Origin: Beijerinckiaceae bacterium
GTDB taxonomy: Bacteria > Pseudomonadota > Alphaproteobacteria > Rhizobiales > Beijerinckiaceae
NCBI GenBank assembly: GCA_947455285.1
Contig: CANGOK010000008.1
Location: 1 to 26,841, forward strand
Length of the DNA: 26,841 bases
Reading direction: 5' to 3'
The first letter of the stretch is position 1; every line of letters starts with the position of its first letter. Below the pieces are notes generated by a model. That model did no database searches, had not been told where the DNA came from, and worked only from the letters and a program-made list of their open reading frames with translations. Shown one piece after another: positions 6,932 through 13,058 of the stretch. A program made the translations under genes and the position numbers.

Positions 6932-8278
6932 ATGAGCAATCAGACGATCGACGTCTCACGCATGATCGACGAAGGCCGCACAGGTGGTTTCATCACGCGC
7001 CTTGTCCTCATCACTTTTCTGCTCGTGGTGGCGGATGGGTTCGACATCGCCGCCATTGGCTTTGCTGCGCCGGGGATCACCCGCGATTTCGGCATAACCG
7101 ATCCCAATGTCGTTGGTCGCATGATTGCGGCGAGCCTCGTGGGCATCTTGTTCGGCTCGCCCCTCTTCGGTTGGGTGGGCGACCGTTTCGGGCGCAAGAC
7201 GGCGATCATCGCATCCTGCTTTCTTTTTGGCGTGTTCACTTGGGTGACGGCGATCGCATCCAGTCCTGAGCAGATCATGGCGCTGCGCTTCATCGCGGGC
7301 CTTGGAATCGGCGGCCTTCTGCCCAATGTGACCGCCCTGATTTCGGAATTGGCGCCCGCGCGTTATCGCGCCGCCATCATCATCTTCACATTCACCGGCG
7401 TGGCCTTTGGCGGCGCCTTGCCGGGCGTGGTGGCCGCAACGCTCGTCGCCCAGCATGGGTGGCAGGTGATCTTTCAGGTTGGGGGCGCCTTTCCTATTCT
7501 GGTCTCGCTGCTTTGCGTCTGGATGTTGCCTGAATCGGTCAAATACCTCGTTCTGAAAGGCAAGGGAGAGGCGCAGGTCGCTCAAATTCTGAGCCAGATA
7601 GGAGCCGACAGGCCGATCGACGCAAACGCAACCTTTGTTGTGGCGGATGAACACAAGCACGGCGGGGTGCTGAAGGCGCTCTTCGAAGGACCTTTGGCTA
7701 TCCTCACTCCGTTGCTGTGGGCCCTCTTCATCGTCAATCTCATGGGTTATTTTTTCCTTCTGGGATGGACTCCCGTCGTGCTTCAAGCGGCTAAGATCGA
7801 CCCGTCGAAGGCTGCGCTGGCTGGCGTCTTGCTCCAGTTTGGCGGCGTTTTCGCTGGGCTTGTCTTCTTCTGGTTCCGTCTGATGGAGCGCTATGGGGTG
7901 CTGCCGGTCGCGGTTCTTCTCGGGCTCGCGGTTCCCGTGGTGGCGGGCATTGGAGAGGCTGCGGTCATGCAGGCCGAGGGATTGATCTTCGCCTTGCAAT
8001 TTCTGGCGGGGGTCTGCTGTCTTGGCGTGCAGTTCTCCATCAACGCCCTCTCAGGCATTCTCTATCCGACCGCCGTGCGCTCCAGCGGTTCTGGCGCAGC
8101 TCTGGGAATCGGGCGCCTGGGCTCGGTGGTTGGTCCCATCGTGGGAGGGGCGCTCATCGCCCGTCAGTTGCCGACCGATCAGCTCTACGCATTCGCGGCG
8201 CTTCCCTTCGCTATTGGCTGCCTCATCGCGATCTTGATGACCCGATACTATAAGGTCGCCCGGCCTGCCGGCGGCTGA
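6932..8278 (+). CDS. MFS transporter, aromatic acid:H+ symporter (AAHS) type
   Basis: This 448-residue inner-membrane protein has about twelve spans. The first span carries VADGFDIAAIGFAAP (residues 33-47), the DGFD signature of the AAHS group (PcaK, BenK, MhpT types). The cytoplasmic loop between spans 2 and 3 is GDRFGRK (83-89), the MFS motif A. The text LPESVKYLVLKGKGEAQV after span 6 also fits this group. These carriers import aromatic or related carboxylates with protons; the exact substrate is not readable. The reading frame extends back to TTG at 6908, but ATG at 6932 is preferred because AGGGGAG lies four bases upstream. It probably shares an mRNA with the upstream CocE-like hydrolase, which would act on the imported compound or on its precursor. 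Confidence 0.93.
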   Translation: MSNQTIDVSRMIDEGRTGGFITRLVLITFLLVVADGFDIAAIGFAAPGITRDFGITDPNVVGRMIAASLVGILFGSPLFGWVGDRFGRKTAIIASCFLFGVFTWVTAIASSPEQIMALRFIAGLGIGGLLPNVTALISELAPARYRAAIIIFTFTGVAFGGALPGVVAATLVAQHGWQVIFQVGGAFPILVSLLCVWMLPESVKYLVLKGKGEAQVAQILSQIGADRPIDANATFVVADEHKHGGVLKALFEGPLAILTPLLWALFIVNLMGYFFLLGWTPVVLQAAKIDPSKAALAGVLLQFGGVFAGLVFFWFRLMERYGVLPVAVLLGLAVPVVAGIGEAAVMQAEGLIFALQFLAGVCCLGVQFSINALSGILYPTAVRSSGSGAALGIGRLGSVVGPIVGGALIARQLPTDQLYAFAALPFAIGCLIAILMTRYYKVARPAGG

Positions 8279-8322
8279 CAAGCGCGCTCGTCAGGTAAGT
8301 CAGGGGCTGGTAAGGATGGCGC

Positions 8323-9114
8323 ATGACCTCACCTCTTTCCCCTGACGAGATCGAACGCTACGCCCGCCACATCGTCCTGCATGGCGTTGGAGGGCCCGGA
8401 CAGCAGAAGCTGAAGGCCGCGCGCGTGCTGGTGATCGGTGCGGGCGGGCTTGGCTCGCCGCTGATTCAGTATCTGGCGGCGGCTGGGGTCGGGCATATCG
8501 GCGTCGTTGATGACGACACGGTGTCGCTCTCCAATCTGCAGCGGCAGGTGCTGCACACCAGCGCAGACATCGGCCGCCTGAAGGTCGAGAGCGCGAAGGA
8601 GGCCGTGGCGCGGCTCAATCCTCATGTGGCGTTGACCATGCACCCGCAGCGGCTCGACGCCTCCAATGCGCGTGAACTCGTGCGCGCCTATGACCTCGTC
8701 GCCGATGGGTCCGATAATTTCGACACGCGCTATGCGGTCTCCGACGCCTGTTACCATGAGGCGCGGCCTCTTGTGACGGCGGCCGTCGGCGCTTTCGATG
8801 GATCGCTGACGACGCTGCGTCCCTTCGAGCGCGATGCGCAGGGCCGGCCCAATCCAACCTATCGCTGCATCTTCCCCGAAGCGCCGCCCGCAGGCGCCAT
8901 CCCCGCCTGCGCGGAAGCAGGCGTGCTCGGCGCGCTGACAGGCGTTCTAGGCTCCATGATGGCGCTCGAAGTGCTGCGCGAACTCACGGGCTTTGGCGAA
9001 AACCTCGTAGGACGTCTGTTGCTCGTCGACAGCCGCGCCATGCGTCTCGAGACAATGAGCTATGGCTGGGATCCGGCCAATCCGCTGAATGGCGAGGGAG
9101 CGCGGCAAGGTTGA
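8323..9114 (+). CDS. MoeB/ThiF-family sulfur-carrier adenylyltransferase
   Basis: This 263-residue protein is an E1-like enzyme that would adenylate the C-terminal glycine of a ubiquitin-fold sulfur carrier (MoaD or ThiS type). The nucleotide loop GAGGLGSP is at 39-46, the arginine motif SNLQRQ at 70-75, and DGSDNFDTR at 128-136. The cysteine in PACAEAGVLG (C196) matches the conserved reactive-cysteine region. The usual zinc site of MoeB needs two CxxC pairs. Here the first reads TYRC, with one cysteine lost, and the second is absent near the C-terminus, so zinc is probably not bound. No rhodanese domain is fused. No moaD, thiS or moeA gene is adjacent, so the pathway (molybdopterin or thiamine) is open. 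It starts 44 bases after the MFS gene, with AAGGA upstream of ATG. Confidence 0.9.
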   Translation: MTSPLSPDEIERYARHIVLHGVGGPGQQKLKAARVLVIGAGGLGSPLIQYLAAAGVGHIGVVDDDTVSLSNLQRQVLHTSADIGRLKVESAKEAVARLNPHVALTMHPQRLDASNARELVRAYDLVADGSDNFDTRYAVSDACYHEARPLVTAAVGAFDGSLTTLRPFERDAQGRPNPTYRCIFPEAPPAGAIPACAEAGVLGALTGVLGSMMALEVLRELTGFGENLVGRLLLVDSRAMRLETMSYGWDPANPLNGEGARQG

Positions 9115-9168
9115 TGCTCCTCGCCCGCTGGTCTATCACTTGACGCCTTATCAACCCCGGGAGGGAAC

Positions 9169-9687
9169 ATGTCGCTTCACTCAGTCTCGATCCCCGTCTT
9201 CGTGCAGCTCATCAACAGCGCGCAAAAAATGATCGACAAGACGATCGCTCACTGCGCAGCGAAAAAGATCGATCCCGCCGCCTTGCTCAATGATCGGCTC
9301 TATCCCGACATGTTCCCGCTGGTTCGCCAGTTCCAATATATCGCCGACCATTCCTCGGGCGCGTGCCTGCGTATGGCTGGCAAGGATGCTCCGGTGCCCC
9401 CGCGCGAAGAAACCACTTTCGAGCAGTTGAAGGAGCGTCTCGCCAAGGCCCTCGCCATCGTCGAATCCGTCTCCGCCGCCGATGTGGACGCCCATGCGGA
9501 CAAGGACGTCACCTTCGCCATGGGGCCGCGTTCGGTCACGATGCGCGGGCGTGAATATATGCTTCACTACGCGATGCCGAACTTCTATTTCCACACCACG
9601 ACCGCCTACGCCATCCTGCGCCATAACGGCGTGGAAGTGGGCAAGCGTGACTTCCTTGGCGTCATCCCCGGCTTTCCCGCCGCCTGA
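9169..9687 (+). CDS. DUF1993-family protein (first copy)
   Basis: This 172-residue soluble protein belongs to the DUF1993 family, whose function is unknown. It has the family's all-helical pattern, with SIPVFVQLINSAQKMIDK near the start, YPDMFPLVRQFQYIADH in the middle and YMLHYAMPNFYFHTTTAYAILRHNG towards the end. The fold is thought to relate to DinB-like four-helix bundles; the paired histidines in LHYAMPNFYFHTTTAY could bind metal, but this is inference. The ATG follows GGGAGGGAAC. A second copy lies on the opposite strand at 10120-10644 and shares the same landmarks. It sits 30 bases before ridA and probably shares its transcript. Confidence 0.85.
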   Translation: MSLHSVSIPVFVQLINSAQKMIDKTIAHCAAKKIDPAALLNDRLYPDMFPLVRQFQYIADHSSGACLRMAGKDAPVPPREETTFEQLKERLAKALAIVESVSAADVDAHADKDVTFAMGPRSVTMRGREYMLHYAMPNFYFHTTTAYAILRHNGVEVGKRDFLGVIPGFPAA

Positions 9688-9717
9688 CGTCGTTCAAACC
9701 TGAGAAAGAGTGATCGC

Positions 9718-10068
9718 ATGAGCATTCGTCGCATCGGCGCGGGCCCGCGCATGAGCAAGGCCGTCGTCCACGGAAACACCGTCTATCTGGCGGGCCAGGT
9801 CGCTGATAAATCCAAGGGCGCGAGCGTCGCCGACCAGACCAAGGAAATCGTCGGCATCATCGACGAGCTTCTCAAGGAAGCTGGTTCCGACAAGACGAAG
9901 ATCCTCTCCGCGACGATCTATCTTTCGGACATCTCGACCTTCCCGCAGATGAACTCGGTCTGGGACACCTGGGTCGTCGCAGGGCAGACACCCGCCCGCG
10001 CCACGGTCGAGGCGAAGCTCGCCGCCCCCGAATATACGGTCGAAATCGCGGTCACCGCCGCGATCTGA
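9718..10068 (+). CDS. RidA-family (YjgF/YER057c/UK114) protein
   Basis: This 116-residue cytoplasmic protein is of the RidA type. Members of the family hydrolyse reactive enamine and imine intermediates that arise from pyridoxal-phosphate enzymes, or act in catabolic deamination steps. The conserved arginine lies in TPARATVEA (R94) and the C-terminal glutamate in YTVEIAVTA (E109), both needed in canonical RidA. The sequence starts MSIRRIGAGPRMSKAVVHGN, without the longer N-terminus of housekeeping RidA; this is more like the specialised Rid subfamilies, but I cannot assign one. GAAAGAG precedes ATG. It is the last gene of the plus-strand run and is followed by a clear terminator. Confidence 0.93.
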   Translation: MSIRRIGAGPRMSKAVVHGNTVYLAGQVADKSKGASVADQTKEIVGIIDELLKEAGSDKTKILSATIYLSDISTFPQMNSVWDTWVVAGQTPARATVEAKLAAPEYTVEIAVTAAI

Positions 10069-10088
10069 TCTGTTTCTTTGACAGCTTG

Positions 10089-10116
10089 AAGGGCCAGCCT
10101 CGCGCTGGCCCTTTTT
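10089..10116 (+). terminator. Rho-independent terminator after ridA
   Basis: A hairpin with a ten-base-pair stem (AAGGGCCAGC with GCTGGCCCTT, five-base loop CTCGC) runs into a T-tract. It begins about 20 bases after the ridA stop and lies just before the converging DUF1993 stop. The T-run is on the plus strand, so it mainly serves the ridA transcript. Confidence 0.88.
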
Positions 10117-10119
10117 GTT

Positions 10120-10644
10120 TCAGCCCTCGATGATGCCCTGCACTTGACTCATGAAATCACGCTTGGCGAGCGGCAGGCCGCTGTGGCGCAGCAGGTCGTA
10201 GGCGGTTGTGGCGTGAAAGAAGAGGTGCGGCAGCGCATAGTGCAGCACGAAATCGCGCCCTTTCATGCTGCGCGTGCTTCCTCCCGCAGGGAAGGTCAGC
10301 ACCTTGTCGGCGGCCGCATCCACCGCCGCCCGGTCGAAGGCGCGCACATAGGCCAGCGCCTGCTCCACGCGCGTCTTCAGCTCCTCCAGCGTCTTTTCGT
10401 CATCGGTGGGCTTTTGCATGGCCGCGTCCGTGAGCATCGCGGGGATGGCGTAGGCCCAGCGCGTCACGGTGCGCACCTGCTTGTCGAACGCATACATGTC
10501 CGGAAAGAAGCGCGCGGTCAGATAGGCCTGCTGGTCGTATTTCGACGCCGCGCAATGGGCGATGGCTTTGTCGAGCGTCCCCGAGAGGCCCGTGAGCGTC
10601 TGGATGATGACGTCGATCGACGCCTGCGAAAGCGAAATGGTCAT
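10120..10644 (-). CDS. DUF1993-family protein (second copy)
   Basis: This 174-residue protein is a paralogue of the DUF1993 gene at 9169-9687. Shared landmarks are IDVIIQTLTGLSGTLDKAIAH at the start, a FPDMYAFDKQVRTVTRWAYAIP middle segment, and FVLHYALPHLFFHATTAYDLLRHSG near the end. The function is unknown. The frame extends back to 10689, but ATG at 10644 is preferred because GGGAGG stands six bases upstream and the alignment with the first copy starts there. It converges on the ridA terminator and has no other same-strand neighbour, so it is probably transcribed alone. Confidence 0.86.
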   Translation of the reverse strand: MTISLSQASIDVIIQTLTGLSGTLDKAIAHCAASKYDQQAYLTARFFPDMYAFDKQVRTVTRWAYAIPAMLTDAAMQKPTDDEKTLEELKTRVEQALAYVRAFDRAAVDAAADKVLTFPAGGSTRSMKGRDFVLHYALPHLFFHATTAYDLLRHSGLPLAKRDFMSQVQGIIEG

Positions 10645-10784
10645 GGCTTCCTCCCTGCCCCTGAGGGGCTTTTGATGCGGCGGCGCCATCTTCGTCCCAT
10701 GCTCCCCGCGCTTGCGAAAGCGCCCTGATCGACCTAGAGGTGGATCAGGCGGGTGCGACCCGCATTTTCCAAGCGGGAGGCGAG

Positions 10785-11489
10785 ATGAACGCGCACGACG
10801 AGATCAAGCAGAAGATGATCATGGCTGGCAAGATCCTCGTGGCCGAAGGCCAGGATGATTTCACCCGTGGTCATATTTCCTTCCGCCTGCCCGACAATCC
10901 CGGCTTGTTCTTCATGAAGGCCCACAGCATCGGCCTCGACGAGATCACGATGGAGAACATTCTCACCATCGATCTTGAAGGCAATGTCGTCGCTGGAAAG
11001 GCGAAGCGCCATTCCGAAGTCTATATCCATTCCGAGATCTTCAAGGCGCGTCCGGACCTGAACTGCGTGCTGCACACGCACCCGACCTATGCGACCGCCT
11101 TCTCCGCCACGGGCCGCCCCATGCGCGCCTATAGCCAGCCTGCGGCGCTCTTCTACAACGCCATCGGAACATATACCGACACGATCAATCTCATCCGCAG
11201 CCACGAGATGGGCCACGGCGTCGCCAAGGCGCTCGGGCCGCACAAGACGGTGCTTTTGAAGAACCACGGCGTCGTCGTATGCGGCGCCTCCATCGAGGAG
11301 ACGATCATCAGCGTGATCATGCTGGAGAACGCCGCCCAGATTCAGATGATCGTCGATGCCGCAGGCAACCCTGCTCCCGAGTTCCCGCTCGATGACGTCA
11401 TGAAGCTCCAGCACGACATCAGCCGCCCCGAGCAGTTCGTCGTGAACTTCGATTATCTGGCGCGCCGGGTGAAGCGTCGCGAGGGCTGA
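10785..11489 (+). CDS. Class II aldolase/adducin-family protein
   Basis: This 234-residue cytoplasmic protein has the zinc-dependent class II aldolase fold. The zinc histidines lie in HTHP (H97, H99) and KNHG (H161), and the likely catalytic acid is E78 in RHSEVYIHSE. The N-terminal text DFTRGHISFRLPDNPGLFFMK is typical of the family. Members cleave sugar phosphates (fuculose- or ribulose-phosphate types) or act as decarboxylases on related acids. The sequence does not settle the substrate. The frame begins at GTG 10740, but ATG at 10785 is preferred because of GGGAGG five bases upstream. No sugar kinase or isomerase is next to it. Confidence 0.9.
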   Translation: MNAHDEIKQKMIMAGKILVAEGQDDFTRGHISFRLPDNPGLFFMKAHSIGLDEITMENILTIDLEGNVVAGKAKRHSEVYIHSEIFKARPDLNCVLHTHPTYATAFSATGRPMRAYSQPAALFYNAIGTYTDTINLIRSHEMGHGVAKALGPHKTVLLKNHGVVVCGASIEETIISVIMLENAAQIQMIVDAAGNPAPEFPLDDVMKLQHDISRPEQFVVNFDYLARRVKRREG

Positions 11490-11497
11490 GCGCCCTC
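11481..11497. terminator. Hairpin between convergent aldolase and crotonase genes (possible weak bidirectional terminator)
   Basis: A six-base-pair stem, GAGGGC with GCCCTC, and a five-base loop span the aldolase stop codon and end just before the stop codon of the converging crotonase gene. There is no T-tract on either side, so it may not terminate by itself. Confidence 0.3.
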
Positions 11498-11498
11498 G

Positions 11499-12284
11499 TC
11501 ACTTCCCCTGAAAATCAGGCCGACGCTTCTCCATGAAGGCGCGTCGGCCTTCGATGTAATCTTCGCTCGCAAGACAGGCCTGCGCCAACGCGTTGCAGAG
11601 TTCATCGTCGGGCGGGCGCGTGGGGTCGGCGTATTCGTCGACCATTTTTTTCGAAGCGATGGTCGAGAGCGGCGCATTCTGCGCGATGGTGGCGATATAG
11701 GCCGCCACATCCGCCTCGAAAGTCTTCACCGGCGCAACCTGATGCACCAATCCCATGGCGAGCGCTTCCTGCGCGCTATAGCGCCGGGCGGTGATGAGAA
11801 TCTCCTTCACGCGCGCCGCGCCCACGATCTGGATCAGCCATGAAATGAAGTCGGTTCGATAGGCGATGCCGAGCCTTGCGGCAGGCACGCTGAAGGCCGC
11901 GTCTTGCGAGGCGATGCGCAGATCGCAGGCGGCGGCGAGGCCCATGCCGGCTCCGAAGCAAAAGCCATTGATCCGCGCCAGCGTAGGCTTGGGGAAAGCG
12001 CGCAGCCTCGTGAACATGCCGCAGGAAATGGCCTCGTAACGGGCGATGGCCTCGGGCTGGGAACGCAGGGCCTCGAATTCGGAAATATCGGCGCCCGAGA
12101 CGAAGGTCGCGCCCGCGCCGCGCACGACGAGCAGGCGCACGCGTTTATCCTGCGCCAGCGCGTCGATGAGGTCCGACGCCTGCTGCGACATGGCCAGGTT
12201 GATGGCGTTCATCCGCGCGGGGTTGTCGTAGATGAGTTCCGCCACCCCGTCACGAACCTCGGCCGTGACCCTGGCGCTGCTCAC
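11499..12284 (-). CDS. Enoyl-CoA hydratase/isomerase (crotonase-fold) protein
   Basis: This 261-residue protein has the crotonase fold, which binds acyl-CoA thioesters. The first oxyanion-hole segment is FVSGADISEF (61-70) and the second is INGFCFGAGMGLAAACDLRIA (about 105-125). The two glutamates of rat enoyl-CoA hydratase fall at G115 and A135 in a by-eye alignment, so simple hydratase chemistry is doubtful and another crotonase reaction is likely. The start is GTG at 12284: its GTGA overlaps the TGA stop of the upstream DUF1330 gene, and GGAAGG lies six bases ahead. The frame is open further back, but that part overlaps DUF1330 and looks unnatural. The overlap indicates translational coupling. 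The acyl-CoA substrate is unknown. Confidence 0.9.
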   Translation of the reverse strand: MSSARVTAEVRDGVAELIYDNPARMNAINLAMSQQASDLIDALAQDKRVRLLVVRGAGATFVSGADISEFEALRSQPEAIARYEAISCGMFTRLRAFPKPTLARINGFCFGAGMGLAAACDLRIASQDAAFSVPAARLGIAYRTDFISWLIQIVGAARVKEILITARRYSAQEALAMGLVHQVAPVKTFEADVAAYIATIAQNAPLSTIASKKMVDEYADPTRPPDDELCNALAQACLASEDYIEGRRAFMEKRRPDFQGK

Positions 12285-12571
12285 GCCACGCCTTCCATGA
12301 TGATGATCTGGCCGGTCGAAGCTTGCTTGCGATAGACGGAAGCCGCCTGATACTCGGGGCAATTGTAGCAATCGAGCGCGGCCTGGTAGGACGGAAACTC
12401 GATCACGATGTTGCGCGAGGGAACCTCGCATTCGGGCGCCGTATACTTGCCGCCGCGCGCCAGAAAATTCGCGCCGAAACGCGCAAAGGGTTCTGCGGCG
12501 CCGGCGAGGTAGGTCTTGTAGACCTCCATGTCGTGAACATCGTTATGCGCGATCCAGTAGCCCTTTGGCAT
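12281..12571 (-). CDS. DUF1330-family protein
   Basis: This 96-residue protein has the ferredoxin-like, dimeric alpha+beta barrel type sequence of DUF1330, recognised by KGYWIAHNDVHDMEVYKTYL at the start, RGGKYTAPECEVPSRNIVIEFPS in the middle and ALDCYNCPEYQAASVYR near the end. The family has no firmly known reaction; related barrels bind small carboxylic or aromatic molecules. The frame is open to 12628, but ATG at 12571 fits the family length and has GGAGG upstream. Its stop overlaps the GTG start of the crotonase gene by four bases, so the two are made from one mRNA and probably act on the same compound. Confidence 0.9.
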   Translation of the reverse strand: MPKGYWIAHNDVHDMEVYKTYLAGAAEPFARFGANFLARGGKYTAPECEVPSRNIVIEFPSYQAALDCYNCPEYQAASVYRKQASTGQIIIMEGVA

Positions 12572-12664
12572 AGCCGCCTCCATTTTGCTTCGGGGCGACA
12601 CTGTAACCACACAGACGCCAAGCATCATCCCAAATCGTGCGATGTCAGATTGCGGAGGATGGGA

Positions 12665-12769
12665 CTATTTGCCGACGGCGTTGGCTATCACGAAGGCGAA
12701 AAAGGCGCCGACGAGGCACAAGATCAGGATGGTGAACTCCATTCCGCGCTTGGGTTCTTCATCGTCCAT
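12665..12769 (-). CDS. Small single-span membrane protein, 34 residues
   Basis: The minus strand carries a short frame of 34 codons plus stop: a charged N-terminus MDDEEPKRGMEF, then a hydrophobic span of about 20 residues (TILILCLVGAFFAFVIANAV) and a final GK. AGGGG lies about six bases before the ATG, which argues that it is translated. No family is recognised. The acidic then basic N-terminus followed by one helix fits a small inner-membrane protein that could act as an accessory subunit. It lies 93 bases upstream of the DUF1330 gene on the same strand and may be in its operon. Confidence 0.62.
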   Translation of the reverse strand: MDDEEPKRGMEFTILILCLVGAFFAFVIANAVGK

Positions 12770-13058
12770 TGCTATCCCCTAGCTTGAGCTTTACATTTAA
12801 GCTATTTAAACAGAATACGCATTGTTCACATTTTCGCCTTGATTTGGCGCAACGGAAAAAACGCATCCTCTTCAATTTTTAATAGAGTATTTCGGGAATT
12901 CAACTGGCTGAAAATTGTATCTCAATTAAATATATTCGTTTCTTTTATTGCGACAAATTCGACTGCGCCCACAGGGGGGGGTGAGCTTGAAAACCCCCAT
13001 CGCCAGACAAGCTCTATGTCCTGAACTGTCGCGCCAATTCATCCAGAAGGGACATTCA
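12770..13058. other. AT-rich divergent spacer
   Basis: About 290 bases without a convincing gene separate the small membrane-protein gene (minus) from the antiporter gene (plus). Sampled lines fall to about 30-38% GC, far below the rest of the window. The stretch 12880-12950 holds runs such as AATTAAATATATTC. The region probably carries promoters for both directions, but no clear -35/-10 pair could be fixed. Near 12979 a run of G precedes GTG at 12981, a possible upstream start for the antiporter. Confidence 0.5.

Noticed and set aside
12285..12431. N-terminal extension of the crotonase-fold protein
   Set aside because: The extra residues come from reading the DUF1330 gene in another frame; GTG at 12284 with its overlap and GGAAGG is a better start.
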